Assembly (NCBI GenBank): GCA_963812945.1 | Contig: CAWEXD010000010.1 | Coordinates: forward strand, 124,001-188,000 | Direction: 5' to 3' | Source: DASRDR01 sp963812945 [NCBI: uncultured Candidatus Rokubacteria bacterium] | GTDB lineage: Bacteria; Methylomirabilota; Methylomirabilia; Rokubacteriales | Length of the DNA stretch: 64,000 nt | In this document: positions 31,602 to 41,073 of the stretch, one piece after another | Numbering within the stretch: position 1 is the first letter of the stretch | Layout: every line of letters starts with the position of its first letter | Made by a program: the position numbers and the translations under genes | Notes under the pieces: model-generated | The model's database searches: none | What the model was told of the DNA's origin: nothing | What the model saw: the letters and a program-made list of their open reading frames with translations, nothing else

Positions 31602-32878
31602 TCGAAGAAGAGCCGCGGCACGATCGTCGTCACCGACGGGAAGAGGATCAGCGCTACGTTCACGAGGACGAGCGCCAGCACGAACGGCCAGATCGCGCGC
31701 GAGGCCTCGGTCAGGCCGATCCGGCCGATGCTGCAGGCGACGAAGAGCAGGCTCCCGACTGGCGGCGTGATGCCCCCGATCGTGGCGGCGAGGGTGAAGA
31801 CGACCCCGAAGTGAATCGGGTCGTACCCGTAGTGCGCCGCCACCTGGGCGAAGGGGTACGCCAGCATGATGATGAGCACCATCACGTCGATCACGAAGCC
31901 CGCCGCGATGACGAACCCGATCATGAGGAACATCGACGCGGTCCCGCTGCTGGTGAGGGCGCCCAGCGCGGCCAGGATCTTGTCGGGGAAGTGGTCGCGG
32001 ATCAGCAACGACCCGAACACCGTGGCTGGCCCGAGGATGAGCATGACGATGGCCGTCATCATCGCCGACTCGACGAAGATCCGGGGCACGTCTCGGAGTC
32101 GCACCGTGCGGAGGACCAGCATCGACACCAGGAGGGCGTAGACGACCGCGATGACGCCCGCCTCGGTCGGCGTGAACCAGCCTCCGACGATACCTCCGAT
32201 GATGATCACCGGAACGAGCAGCGCCCAGCCGGCGCCGGCCAGGGCTTCGGCCGCGCGCCGGACCACGAAGCGGGCATGCGACGGCGCGTACCCCCGCCGC
32301 CGCACGATGACGGCGGCGAAGCCCATGAGCATCAGCGCCATCAGCACGCCGGGCAGGAAGCCGGCCAGGAACAGCTGGCCGACCGACACCTGGACCAGCG
32401 ACCCGTAGACGATGAACAGGATGCTCGGCGGAATGATCGGGCCCATGGTGCAAGCCGAGGCGACGACGCAGACGGCGAAGTCCGAGGCGTAGCGCTCCCG
32501 TTTCATGGCCGGGATCATGATCGACCCGATCGCCGCCGTGTCGGCCGCCGCCGACCCGGACACGCCCGAGAAGATGGCCGCCGACATGATCGACACGTGG
32601 GCCAGGCCCCCGCGCACGTGGCCGACGAGCGCGTTGGCGAAATTGACGATCTTCTGCGTCAGGCCCCCCTCCGTCATCAGGTTGCCCGCCAGGATGTAGA
32701 AGGGAATCGCCATCAGGGGGAAGGAGTCCAGGCCCGCGAAGATCTTCGAGACGATGAAGGTCGGCGGGAGCCGCTCGCTCAGGAGCACCGCCACGCTGGA
32801 CGACACGCCGATGGCGAAGGCGACCGGCAGCTCGAGCAGCAGCAGGGCGAAGAACAGCCCGAACAGGAAGAGGGTCAC
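31598..32878 (-). CDS. dctM: TRAP transporter large permease (DctM family)
   Basis: 426 residues, about 12 hydrophobic helices, matching the DctM size. Family features include LPPTFIVSKIFAGLDSFPLM, IPFYILAGNLMTEGGL near residue 55-75, SVSGSAAADTAAIGSIMIP-type sequence near 108-125 and the C-terminal ITPPVGSLLFVACSIG. It forms the Na+-driven channel of a TRAP importer for carboxylates. The ATG overlaps the dctQ stop (ATGA). Operon order is dctP-dctQ-dctM; the ligand is not predictable. Confidence 0.95.
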   Translation of the reverse strand: MTLFLFGLFFALLLLELPVAFAIGVSSSVAVLLSERLPPTFIVSKIFAGLDSFPLMAIPFYILAGNLMTEGGLTQKIVNFANALVGHVRGGLAHVSIMSAAIFSGVSGSAAADTAAIGSIMIPAMKRERYASDFAVCVVASACTMGPIIPPSILFIVYGSLVQVSVGQLFLAGFLPGVLMALMLMGFAAVIVRRRGYAPSHARFVVRRAAEALAGAGWALLVPVIIIGGIVGGWFTPTEAGVIAVVYALLVSMLVLRTVRLRDVPRIFVESAMMTAIVMLILGPATVFGSLLIRDHFPDKILAALGALTSSGTASMFLMIGFVIAAGFVIDVMVLIIMLAYPFAQVAAHYGYDPIHFGVVFTLAATIGGITPPVGSLLFVACSIGRIGLTEASRAIWPFVLALVLVNVALILFPSVTTIVPRLFFD

Positions 32879-33372
32879 TCAGCGACCCGCAAGACTGGCG
32901 TCGGCGCCGGCGGATCGCCCCGGGCCAGGCGTCGCATCACCCCGATGATCTCGACGACCATGAGGACGGCACCGATCGGGACGCACAGATAGACGATCCC
33001 CATCGACCACTCGAGCGCGGGGGAGTACTGGGTCATGTTCTCCGCCGCCAGCCGGAGCCCGTAGACAAGGAGGAGGCTCGAGAAGGCCAGGATGAGCCCG
33101 CCGTTCAGGAGAGCGACGCGGCGGCGCGCCCGCGGCGAGAACCGCGTCGTGAGGAAGTCCACGCCGAGGTGGGCGCCGTGACGAATCGTGAGCCCGGCGA
33201 CGAGGAACACCGACCAAATTCCGGCGAAGCGCGTCACCTCCTCGCCCCACGAGATGATGGGCAGGAAGGTGAAGTAGCGCGACACCGTGCCGATGAGGGC
33301 CGCGCCGAGCATCACGCTGACCGCCACGACGACCAGCGTCGTGACGACCTGGTCATACCAGCGCCTCACCAC
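32875..33372 (-). CDS. dctQ: TRAP transporter small permease (DctQ family)
   Basis: 165 residues with four helices (about 10-30, 48-65, 85-108, 128-150). It has the DctQ hallmarks SRYFTFLPIISWGEEVTRF and GLTIRHGAHLGVDFL. It is the small membrane subunit needed with DctM for transport. It is followed by dctM with a 4-bp overlap and preceded by dctP 33 nt upstream. Confidence 0.92.
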   Translation of the reverse strand: MVRRWYDQVVTTLVVVAVSVMLGAALIGTVSRYFTFLPIISWGEEVTRFAGIWSVFLVAGLTIRHGAHLGVDFLTTRFSPRARRRVALLNGGLILAFSSLLLVYGLRLAAENMTQYSPALEWSMGIVYLCVPIGAVLMVVEIIGVMRRLARGDPPAPTPVLRVAE

Positions 33373-33405
33373 CGGACCCTTGCGGAGCCGAGCCGGGCGG
33401 ACCGC

Positions 33406-34440
33406 TCAGCTCTTGGTCACGGCTTTGACCGCGTCGTAGATCTCCTGGCCTCGCGCGCCGAGGCCGGCCGCGTAGCGCTCCCGCATCGGCCCGACCGCCG
33501 CGCGGAAGGGCGCGCGGTCCGGCGTGGTGACCTTGACGCCGCCGGCGGCCAGGCGGGCGAAGTCTTCCTGGACCGCCGGCTTGGCGATCTCCAGGTTGTA
33601 GGCGCTCGCCTCCCGGCCGGCCGCGCGGATCGCGTCCTGCTTGTCGGGCGACAGCTTGGCGAGGAGCCCGGCGTTCATCGCGATGTACGCCACGAAGAAG
33701 ATGTGGTCGGTCCGCGCGAGGTTTTTCGCCACCTCGTGGTACTTCTGCACGTAGAGCGAGGTCGGCGTCCCCTCAAGCCCCTCCACGATCCTCGACTGGA
33801 GCGCCGTGTACACCTCCGGGAGGGCCACCGGGGTCGGCGTGGCGCCGAAGGCCTGCGCCATCTGCACGTAGAGCGGGATCTGCGGCACGCGGAGCTTCAG
33901 GCCTCTGAAATCGTCGATGGAGTCGAGCGGGCGGGTCGAGAGCGTGACCCGCGGGCCATCGTAGAGATACCCGAGCAGCGCCAGGCCCACCGATGCCATC
34001 CGCGCCTCGAGCTGCGGCGAGATCTTGTCGACGACGCTCTTCACTTGGTCGAGCGTGTCGTAGAGGAACGGCATCTCCAGGACGCCGAACTCCGGGACGT
34101 AGCTGCCGAACCCGGTGAGGCCCGAGTACGCCATGTCGATACTGCCCGACTTGACGCCCTCGGCCGCCTCGCGCTCGCTGCCGAGCGCGGCGTTGTGAAA
34201 GAGATCGACCTTGACCTTGCCGCCCGTCTTCGCGGCGACCAGCTCGGCGAGGCGGATGGCGGTCCGGGAAGCCGAATGGGCCGGCGGATACAGGCTCGCG
34301 AAGCGCAGCGTGATCTCCGGCGCCTGGGCCAGCCCGCGCCGAGGGACGGCGAGCCCGGCCGCTGCGGCGGTGCCCATCGTCCTCAGGAACGACCGGCGGT
34401 CGATCAGCGAGCGTGACGTGCGGTCGGGCGTGGGCGTCAT
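33406..34440 (-). CDS. dctP: TRAP transporter solute-binding protein (DctP family), Tat signal
   Basis: 344 residues from the ATG at 34440 (GGGAGGAAGCG before it). A twin-arginine signal, DRRSFLRTMGTAAAAGLAV, is followed by the mature DctP fold: LRFASLYPPAHSASRTA, LFHNAALGSEREAAEGVKSG, GLKLRVPQIPLYVQMAQAFG (the conserved Arg that clamps the ligand carboxylate) and TALQSRIVEGLEG. It captures a carboxylate-type ligand in the periplasm and delivers it to DctQM. It diverges from the tctC gene, sharing a 244-nt spacer in which no sensor or regulator gene is present. Confidence 0.95.
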   Translation of the reverse strand: MTPTPDRTSRSLIDRRSFLRTMGTAAAAGLAVPRRGLAQAPEITLRFASLYPPAHSASRTAIRLAELVAAKTGGKVKVDLFHNAALGSEREAAEGVKSGSIDMAYSGLTGFGSYVPEFGVLEMPFLYDTLDQVKSVVDKISPQLEARMASVGLALLGYLYDGPRVTLSTRPLDSIDDFRGLKLRVPQIPLYVQMAQAFGATPTPVALPEVYTALQSRIVEGLEGTPTSLYVQKYHEVAKNLARTDHIFFVAYIAMNAGLLAKLSPDKQDAIRAAGREASAYNLEIAKPAVQEDFARLAAGGVKVTTPDRAPFRAAVGPMRERYAAGLGARGQEIYDAVKAVTKS

Positions 34441-34684
34441 TCGCTTCCTCCCTCGGCTAGCGTTCTCGTCGCGGAACGTGTCCAAGGATTTGCCCAAAGG
34501 GACGCTGCGTCAAGGGCGCCCCCGATCACGGCCGCCAGGCGACCGCGCCGCCGCACGGCCCGGTGGATTGCGCGGTCGCGGCCGATGGCCTAGATTGACG
34601 GCGTTCGATGCCCGGTCGTCGGCACCACGGGCACGGTGGTCCCGGGCCAGCCGCCGACGGGCAAACCCCGCGGGAGGGAAACCG

Positions 34685-35650
34685 ATGATGCTCCGGTTGG
34701 TCCTGGCGAGCTTGTGCGCGCTGAGCCTGTTCGTGCCGGGGGTGACCGCCGCGCAGGACTATCCGACCCGGCCCATCCGGCTGATCGTGGGCTACGGGGC
34801 CGGGGGGGCCACCGACCTGGCCGCGCGGATCGTCGCCGAGCACATGGAGAAGACGCTCCGGCAGCCGATCACGGTCGAGAACCGGCCCGGGGGCAACGGC
34901 ACGGTCGGCACGCGGGCCGCGTTCCAGGCGGCGCCCGACGGGTACACGCTCGCCATGACCTCGGGCTCGATCCTGACGGTCCTCCCGTGGACCATGGACA
35001 TCGGATTCGACCCGCTCAAGCTCTCGTTCATCGGTTCCACCCACGAGTCCTTCTACGCGATCTTCGTCAAGGGCGACAGCCCGTGGAAAACCGTGCAGGA
35101 CCTCGTGGCGCACGCGAAGGCGAACCCGAACCAGCTCATCACCGCGAACTCCGGCGGTTTCGGGCTGCCGGACATCGCCATGGCCCAGCTGGCCAAGGCG
35201 GTCGGCGGAATGCAGTACCGGACCGTCCCGACCTCGGGCGGCGCCGAGCAGGTCCTGAAGCTCCTGTCCGGCGACGTCCAGGCCCAGGCGAACTCCGCCG
35301 CGGCCACCATGTCGCACGTGAAGTCGGGGGCCATCCGCGCGCTCCTCGTCGTCAGCACGTCCTGGCCCGAGCTCGAGAAGATGGGCGTCCCGCTCAGCTC
35401 GAAGGTCTACGGCTTCAGCGCCCGCAACCTCTCCGCGGTCGTCGGGCCGCCCGGGCTGCCCGAGCCCATCCACAAGAAGCTCGAGGACGCCCTCGCCAAG
35501 GCCATGGGTGACCCGGACACACTCGCCAAGCTGGAGAGGATCGGCGAGTTCATCGAGTACAAGACGGGACAGCAGATCCGGGAGACTGCCGCGCGCGTGC
35601 AGGCCGAGCAACTGGAAATCGGCAAGGTGCTGGACAAGGTCAAGAAGTAG
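34685..35650 (+). CDS. tctC: Tripartite tricarboxylate transporter substrate-binding protein (Bug/TctC family)
   Basis: 321 residues from the ATG at 34685 (GAGGGAAACCG upstream). The Sec signal (LVLASLCALSLFVPGVTAA) is followed by DYPTRPIRLIVGYGAGGATD, the family's first strand and ligand loop, then VENRPGGNGTVGTRAAF and AQANSAAATMSHVKSGAIRA. It binds carboxylic or aromatic acids in the periplasm and hands them to TctAB. tctA follows after 36 nt; the small subunit tctB is not here but at 39357-39833 on the other strand. Confidence 0.94.
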   Translation: MMLRLVLASLCALSLFVPGVTAAQDYPTRPIRLIVGYGAGGATDLAARIVAEHMEKTLRQPITVENRPGGNGTVGTRAAFQAAPDGYTLAMTSGSILTVLPWTMDIGFDPLKLSFIGSTHESFYAIFVKGDSPWKTVQDLVAHAKANPNQLITANSGGFGLPDIAMAQLAKAVGGMQYRTVPTSGGAEQVLKLLSGDVQAQANSAAATMSHVKSGAIRALLVVSTSWPELEKMGVPLSSKVYGFSARNLSAVVGPPGLPEPIHKKLEDALAKAMGDPDTLAKLERIGEFIEYKTGQQIRETAARVQAEQLEIGKVLDKVKK

Positions 35651-35686
35651 CCCGCGCGGGGAGCCGCGGGCCGCGCGGCAGCGGCG

Positions 35687-37186
35687 ATGGACGCCTTCTG
35701 GAGCCTGGTCGGGGGGTTCGGCGTGGCCCTCCGGCCGGCGAACCTCCTGTTCGCGCTCGTCGGCAGCGTCATCGGCACCGCCGTCGGCGTCTTGCCCGGC
35801 ATCGGCCCGATCGCCGGGATCGCGATCCTCCTGCCCCTGTCCTTCAACCTCGACGCGACCGGCGCCATCATCATGCTCTCGGCGATCTACTACGGCGCCA
35901 TGTACGGCGGCACGATCACCACCGTGCTGATGCGCGTCCCCGGCGAGGCCGCGTCGGCCGTGACGGCGATCGACGGTTACGAGATGGCCAAGCAGGGCCG
36001 GGCCGGAGCCGCGCTGGCGATCGCGGCGGTCGGCTCGTTCATCGGGGGCACCGTCGCCACCCTGGTGCTGGTCGTCGCGGCCCCGCCGCTCGCCCGGGTC
36101 GCGCTCTCCTTCGGGCCGCCGGAGTTCTTCGGCCTGATGGTCCTGGGCCTCGTGCTGGTGGTGGGCCTCGGGGGCGGCTCGCTCGTGACCGGCCTCCTCA
36201 GCGCCTTGCTCGGCCTTGCCCTGTCGGTACCCGGCGCGGACCTGGTCGAGGGCACGCCCCGGCTCACATTCGGCTCCGCCGACCTGCTCGACGGGGTGAG
36301 CTTCGTGCCGGTCATCATGGGCCTCTACGGGATCGGTGAGATCCTCGCCAACCTGGACGCCAAGACACTCCCGGTCCCGACGGTGGGGATCCACGCCACC
36401 ACGCTCACCCGGCAGGAGGCGCGGGATTCCGCGATGCCGATCGCGCGGGGCACCGTGATCGGCGTCCTCCTCGGGCTCATCCCCGGCATCGGCACGATCC
36501 TGCCCACGATCGTCTCGTACGCCGTCGAGAAGCGCGTGTCCCGGCACCCCGAGCGGTTCGGCCGCGGGGCCATCGAGGGCGTGGCCGGCCCGGAGGCGAC
36601 CAACAACGCCTACGCGAACGGCGCGCTCATCCCGCTCTTCACGCTGGGCGTGCCCGCCTCGCCGACGATCGCGGTGCTCCTCGGCGCCTTCATGATGAAC
36701 GGCCTCACGCCCGGGCCCTTCCTCTTCAAGGAGCGGCCCGACTTCGTCTGGGCGGTCATCGCCAGCCTCTACGTGGGCAACGCGATGCTGCTCGTCCTCA
36801 ACCTGCCCCTCGTCGGCCTCTGGGTCCGGCTGCTCCGCGTCCCCTACTCGATCCTCTTCCCGCTCGTCCTGGCCTTCACCGCGGTGGGCGCCTACGTGAC
36901 CCGGAACAGTCTCTTCGACGTGGGCGTGCTGATCGTCTTCGGGTTCGTGGGCTACGTCGCGAAGAAGATCGACTTCCCGGTGGCGCCGATGGCCTTCACG
37001 CTGATCCTGGGCCCGCTGACCGAGAAGGCGCTCCGCCAGGCGCTGTCGATGTCCGGCGGGAGCCTCGCGATCCTCACCCGGAGCTATCTCGCCACCGGCC
37101 TGCTCGTGACCTCGCTCCTCGTGCTGCTCACCCCGCTCGTGTCGCTCCTCCGGCGCCGCCTGGGACGGGCGCCGGCGGGCGCGTGA
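35687..37186 (+). CDS. tctA: Tripartite tricarboxylate transporter large permease (TctA family)
   Basis: 499 residues with about 12 helices. Canonical TctA motifs are present: [20 protein letters not shown] (about 29-48), [20 protein letters not shown] (68-87), [14 protein letters not shown], and a second [19 protein letters not shown] in the repeat half with [19 protein letters not shown]. It forms the transport channel with a TctB small subunit. It converges with the acyl-CoA ligase gene at 37200 (13-nt gap). The uptake of an organic acid next to a CoA ligase suggests import followed by activation. Confidence 0.95.
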   Translation: MDAFWSLVGGFGVALRPANLLFALVGSVIGTAVGVLPGIGPIAGIAILLPLSFNLDATGAIIMLSAIYYGAMYGGTITTVLMRVPGEAASAVTAIDGYEMAKQGRAGAALAIAAVGSFIGGTVATLVLVVAAPPLARVALSFGPPEFFGLMVLGLVLVVGLGGGSLVTGLLSALLGLALSVPGADLVEGTPRLTFGSADLLDGVSFVPVIMGLYGIGEILANLDAKTLPVPTVGIHATTLTRQEARDSAMPIARGTVIGVLLGLIPGIGTILPTIVSYAVEKRVSRHPERFGRGAIEGVAGPEATNNAYANGALIPLFTLGVPASPTIAVLLGAFMMNGLTPGPFLFKERPDFVWAVIASLYVGNAMLLVLNLPLVGLWVRLLRVPYSILFPLVLAFTAVGAYVTRNSLFDVGVLIVFGFVGYVAKKIDFPVAPMAFTLILGPLTEKALRQALSMSGGSLAILTRSYLATGLLVTSLLVLLTPLVSLLRRRLGRAPAGA

Positions 37187-37199
37187 GCCCGACCCGGCG

Positions 37200-39332
37200 T
37201 CAGTCCGAGTCGACGATCAGGAGGCCGTCCACCGCCACCGCGGCCTCCCGCGTCCACTTGAGGGGGTTCACCTCGAAGACGAAACGGGGCCAGGGCGCGG
37301 TCGCCGCCAGCTCGGAGAAGCGCGCGACGAACGCGGCCGCGATCTCGACATCGAGGGGTCCACGGGGGTCGGCCGCGTAGCGCCGGATGCGGAGCCGGTC
37401 CAGCATGTGGGTCGCGAGGCGGGCGTCCACCGGCGCGCGCTCCGTCACGACGTCGTCGATCAGCTCGGTGAGACCCCCGCCGCTGCCGCAGGACACCATG
37501 ACGCCGAACATGGGGTCCCGGAAAGCGGCGAGCAGGAGCTCCGTGCCACCCCCGTGCATCTTCTGGACGTAGACGCCGTCGAGCTCCACCGCGATCTCGC
37601 GGGCGCGCGCCCAGAGCCGGCCACAGGCACTCGAGACTTCCGCCTCCGTGCGGAGGTCCACGGCGAGAAGGCCGGCGGCCGCCCGGTGCGCCACGCTCGG
37701 GCTGATGCCCTTCAGGACCACCGGAAAGCCGATGCTCAGGGCCGCCTCGATGGCCGCCGCCGCGTCCCGGACCAGCCGGCCAGCGGCCACGGGAAGTCCG
37801 GCCGCCGCGAGAATCCGGTGGCACCGATCCTCCGGAACGATACGCTGCCCGGCCCCGTCCGGGACGTGGGCCGTCCAGTCGAACACTGGAAGGCTGACCG
37901 CCGCCGGGCGCGGCGGCCGCGACGACGCCGCGGCCCCGGTGGCCATGCGGGCGATGGCCTGCACTCCGCGGACGGGGTCGAGGAACGAATAGATTCCCCC
38001 GCGGGCCAACCGCTCCGGGATGCCGAGAGGCGGCGAGGGCCAGCTGACGCACACCGTCTTCGTGGCCCGGGTGGCAAACCCCTCCATCACGTTCGCGATC
38101 TCCGCACCCCGAGCGGCCATCGACCCGGCGATGACGAGGACCGTGTGGATCTTCGGCTCGGCCGCGACCGCGTCGAGGGCCTGGGGCAGGAGCGCGAGGG
38201 CCTCGGCGCGAAAGGCGGTGGTCGGGGTGAGATCGAGCGGGTTCGCGGCCGTCGCGACCGAGATGAGCAGGGCCCGGAGGCGTTCGACGCACGCGGCGTT
38301 CAGCGGCGGGGTGGTCAGCCCGAACTGGGCGCACTGGTCGGTCGCCAGGACCCCGTTGCCGCCGCCGAACGTGACGACGCCCACGCCCCGCCCGACGGGC
38401 GTCCGGTTCCGGTTGCCGACCAGGAGGAGCGAGACGTCGACGAGCTCCTCGATCGAGTACACGCGGATGACGCCCAGCTCGCGCAGGACGGCGTCGACCA
38501 CGCGGTTCTCGCCGACCAGCGCGCCCGTGTGCGCCTGGGCGGCCCGCGCACTCGCGCCCGTCGCGCCCGCCTTGATCAGGACGATCGGCTTCTGGCGGCG
38601 CTGGGCCTCCTCGAGGGCGCGGACCAGCTTCTCGTTGTCGGCGGTGCCCTCGAGGTACCCGGCGATGACCTCGGTGCCCTCGTCCCGGGCGAGCGCGTAG
38701 AGGTAGTCGGGAAACCCGACGACCGCCTCGTTCCCGCTGCTGATCATGTGGCGGCATCCGAAGCCCGCCTGCTGAACGAGGGAGAACGCGCTCGTCGCGA
38801 TGCCGCCGCTCTGGGCGACGATCGAGATGCCGCCGGGCCGGAGCGCGTCGACCTCGAGGAGGGCGGTGGAGAACGTGGGCGTCGCGGGCATGGTGGCGTT
38901 GATGACTCCGACGCAGTTGGGCCCGCACAGGGTGAACCCGCTCTCGCGGCAGAGCGCGACGAGGGCCCGCTGGAGATCGGCCCCGGCCCCGCCCGCTTCG
39001 CCGAGGCCGCCCGCGTAGGCGATGCCGAAGCGCACACCGGCGGCCACGCAGTCCCGCACCGCGTCGAGGAGCGCCTCCGCCGGGACGGCCAGGACGGCGA
39101 GATCCGGGACGCCGGGCACCGCGGACATCGACGGAAAGCTCCGCACGCCGGCCACGGGCTCGGCGGACCGGTTGACGGGCCAGACCGGACCGGGAAAGCC
39201 GAATTTGACCAGCCGGCGCACCGTATCGCCGCCCAGGTTCCCCGGCCGCTCGGAGGCGCCGATCACGGCGACCGATGCCGGCTCCAGGATCCCCGAGACG
39301 TCGGCAAACGCGCTGGCCGAGCGGGGCCGCAT
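37200..39332 (-). CDS. Acyl-CoA synthetase (ADP/NDP-forming), full length
   Basis: 710 residues with the full domain order. CoA-binding Rossmann fold (about 12-135, EPASVAVIGASERPGNLGG); succinyl-CoA-ligase-like domains (about 150-440, IVAQSGGIATSAF). The phospho-transfer His is probably the one in AQAHTGALVG (about 265-274). The ATP-grasp domain (about 490-705) shows FPVVLKGISPSVAHRAAAG and FEVNPLKW. The lysine-rich KTDVGGV motif of the partial copy at position 2-766 is replaced here by AHRAAAG, a less typical active-site loop. It makes acyl-CoA from an unknown acid with ATP to ADP+Pi. It is the last gene of the MaoC-TctB-ligase operon. Confidence 0.9.
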   Translation of the reverse strand: MRPRSASAFADVSGILEPASVAVIGASERPGNLGGDTVRRLVKFGFPGPVWPVNRSAEPVAGVRSFPSMSAVPGVPDLAVLAVPAEALLDAVRDCVAAGVRFGIAYAGGLGEAGGAGADLQRALVALCRESGFTLCGPNCVGVINATMPATPTFSTALLEVDALRPGGISIVAQSGGIATSAFSLVQQAGFGCRHMISSGNEAVVGFPDYLYALARDEGTEVIAGYLEGTADNEKLVRALEEAQRRQKPIVLIKAGATGASARAAQAHTGALVGENRVVDAVLRELGVIRVYSIEELVDVSLLLVGNRNRTPVGRGVGVVTFGGGNGVLATDQCAQFGLTTPPLNAACVERLRALLISVATAANPLDLTPTTAFRAEALALLPQALDAVAAEPKIHTVLVIAGSMAARGAEIANVMEGFATRATKTVCVSWPSPPLGIPERLARGGIYSFLDPVRGVQAIARMATGAAASSRPPRPAAVSLPVFDWTAHVPDGAGQRIVPEDRCHRILAAAGLPVAAGRLVRDAAAAIEAALSIGFPVVLKGISPSVAHRAAAGLLAVDLRTEAEVSSACGRLWARAREIAVELDGVYVQKMHGGGTELLLAAFRDPMFGVMVSCGSGGGLTELIDDVVTERAPVDARLATHMLDRLRIRRYAADPRGPLDVEIAAAFVARFSELAATAPWPRFVFEVNPLKWTREAAVAVDGLLIVDSD

Positions 39333-39356
39333 CGAGCCCTCCCCCCCGCGCGGTCC

Positions 39357-39833
39357 CTAGAACCCGAGCGACCGGAGCGTGGGCAGGGACGCGGACGGCA
39401 GCGGAACCCGGAGGAGGCGCTCGAACGCGTACTGGGTGCCCGCGCTGCCGGCGAAGGCCACGACGAGCTTCGCGACCACGTGCGTCCGGTCGAAGGCGAA
39501 GAAGAGAAACAGCAGGAGCCCGAGCATGCTCAGGGTGAACCCCAGCGGCGTCAGCAGGAACGCGAAGGCGACCAGGGCCGCCAGGATCGACGCCACGCGC
39601 GTCCCCCCGCTCGGCCCGGACCCCGCCACGAGCGGCGCCGCGTCGGCGCGTGCGAGGGACGTCTGGCCGAGCCAGACCACGCTCAGGATCGTGAGCGGCA
39701 CGCCCACCCAGAAGGGCAGGAACCCCGGCCCGGGTCCGTACTGGCCCTCGAGCCGAAGCCGTATCCCCGCGAGCACGAGGAGCACTCCCGTGCCGGCCAG
39801 CACCAGGCTCGCCAACTGGCGGACGCGCTTCAC
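39357..39833 (-). CDS. tctB: Tripartite tricarboxylate transporter small permease (TctB family)
   Basis: 158 residues from a GTG. Four helices and the TctB pattern GQYGPGPGFLPFWVGVPLTIL (about 29-50) with LAALVAFAFLLTPLGFTLS later. It is the small membrane subunit of a TctABC importer. Unusually it is not between tctC and tctA but lies on the opposite strand, 25 nt after a MaoC-type hydratase gene and 24 nt before the acyl-CoA ligase. It is the only TctB in view, so it probably serves the nearby TctCA. Confidence 0.87.
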   Translation of the reverse strand: MKRVRQLASLVLAGTGVLLVLAGIRLRLEGQYGPGPGFLPFWVGVPLTILSVVWLGQTSLARADAAPLVAGSGPSGGTRVASILAALVAFAFLLTPLGFTLSMLGLLLFLFFAFDRTHVVAKLVVAFAGSAGTQYAFERLLRVPLPSASLPTLRSLGF

Positions 39834-39858
39834 CGGGGGCCGGAGGGCGCCGCCCGCC

Positions 39859-40857
39859 TCACGCCGGCACCTCCACCCGCGCGCCGCCGTCGACGACCTT
39901 CAGACCGTGCTCGTCCTCGCACCAGACGTCCAGCCGGCAGGCGGTCCCGCCGGCGGCGAGCGGCTCGACCGCGAGCACGCGGCCGCGGCAGACCACCGTC
40001 ATGCCGAGGGGCACAGGCTTGATGAACTTCGTGCGAAGCTCGCCGCGCTCCACGTAGCCCATCCCGAAGTGCTCGACCAGCATGCTCGAGGCCCAGTTCG
40101 TCATGATCATGCCGTCGGCGATGATCGCCGAGAGACCCTGCGACCGGGCGTACGCCTCGTCGGTGTGGATGTTGGAGCCGACCTGCGCGAGCTCGCCTTT
40201 CGCCGCCGACAGCATGGCGCTGTCGTACCACTCGATGCGCTCGGTCGTCATCAGCCGGGCCGGGCCCCAGATCTCCGAGCCGACCTTGAGGTCGCGCGCG
40301 GCGGCACGCGTGTCCTTCGCGCCCGCCGCCGAGTGACGGCCGCCGGCGGGCGTGCGCGCGAGATCCCCCGCCGAGGGACGGTCGGACGGCTTCTGGCGTG
40401 TGCCGCCCTCCGGCTCGTAGCGGAGGAGCGTCTTGTCCTCGTAGGTCGTGACCAGCCGACCATCGGACGTCCGCACTTCGAGGTAGTAGTCGATGTATTC
40501 CCGGCCGCGCTTGGTGTACTTGTCGGTGATCCGACCGCCGACGACCAGCCGCTCTCCGACGTACGCCGGGCTGTGATGACGTGCGAAGTACTCGTAGTGG
40601 ATCCGGGCATGGGGCCCCTTGGCCCCGCCAACCCGACGCTCCTTCAGGCAATTCTTCTCGAGGATCCGCATCTTGTCGACGTGGATCATGGTCGGCGTCC
40701 GTATCTGCCGGCCCCCGGGCGCGCGGGACGACTGGAATCCCTCCCAGCCCTCCTCGACGCCGTGCGCGTACTCGCTGGCCATGAACGCCGTCAGGACGTA
40801 CTCGACCGGCTCGAACACGTCCCCCGCCTCCAGGTCACTGATGTATCCGCCGAGCAT
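39859..40857 (-). CDS. MaoC-like double-hotdog dehydratase/acyl dehydratase
   Basis: 332 residues from the ATG at 40857 (AGAGGGAGAC before it). Two hotdog halves: the N-terminal half contains HYEYFARHHSPAYVGERLVV and YYLEVRTSDGRLV; the C-terminal half has SNIHTDEAYARSQGLSAIIADGM, the Asp-x4-His-like hydratase segment of MaoC enzymes (H in NIHTDEAYA), then LVEHFGMGYVERGEL. Such proteins hydrate enoyl-CoA thioesters. The co-transcribed acyl-CoA ligase and TctB suggest a small pathway: import, CoA activation, hydration. The Asp before the His is shifted relative to classical MaoC, so activity is not certain. Confidence 0.82.
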   Translation of the reverse strand: MLGGYISDLEAGDVFEPVEYVLTAFMASEYAHGVEEGWEGFQSSRAPGGRQIRTPTMIHVDKMRILEKNCLKERRVGGAKGPHARIHYEYFARHHSPAYVGERLVVGGRITDKYTKRGREYIDYYLEVRTSDGRLVTTYEDKTLLRYEPEGGTRQKPSDRPSAGDLARTPAGGRHSAAGAKDTRAAARDLKVGSEIWGPARLMTTERIEWYDSAMLSAAKGELAQVGSNIHTDEAYARSQGLSAIIADGMIMTNWASSMLVEHFGMGYVERGELRTKFIKPVPLGMTVVCRGRVLAVEPLAAGGTACRLDVWCEDEHGLKVVDGGARVEVPA

Positions 40858-41073
40858 GTCTCCCTCTTCTCGCGGGCGCCCGCTGAGTCACGCGCCGAGC
40901 GGAACGGACCCGGTCGGCACGGAGGAAATGATGAGGTTCGGGCGCAGAAGGTGTCAAGGGCGCGCACCGACGACGCGGGCGCCGGCCCGCCGCCCGCCCC
41001 GCCTCGCCGCGCAGCGCCCCGTGCCCGGGTGCCGGGCGGGGGTAGAATCGCCCCGTCGAGAAGGAGGACGCGG

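Noticed and set aside
37407-40022. Plus-strand 871-codon frame across the acyl-CoA ligase
   Set aside because: No recognisable family; the ligase domains on the other strand explain the DNA.
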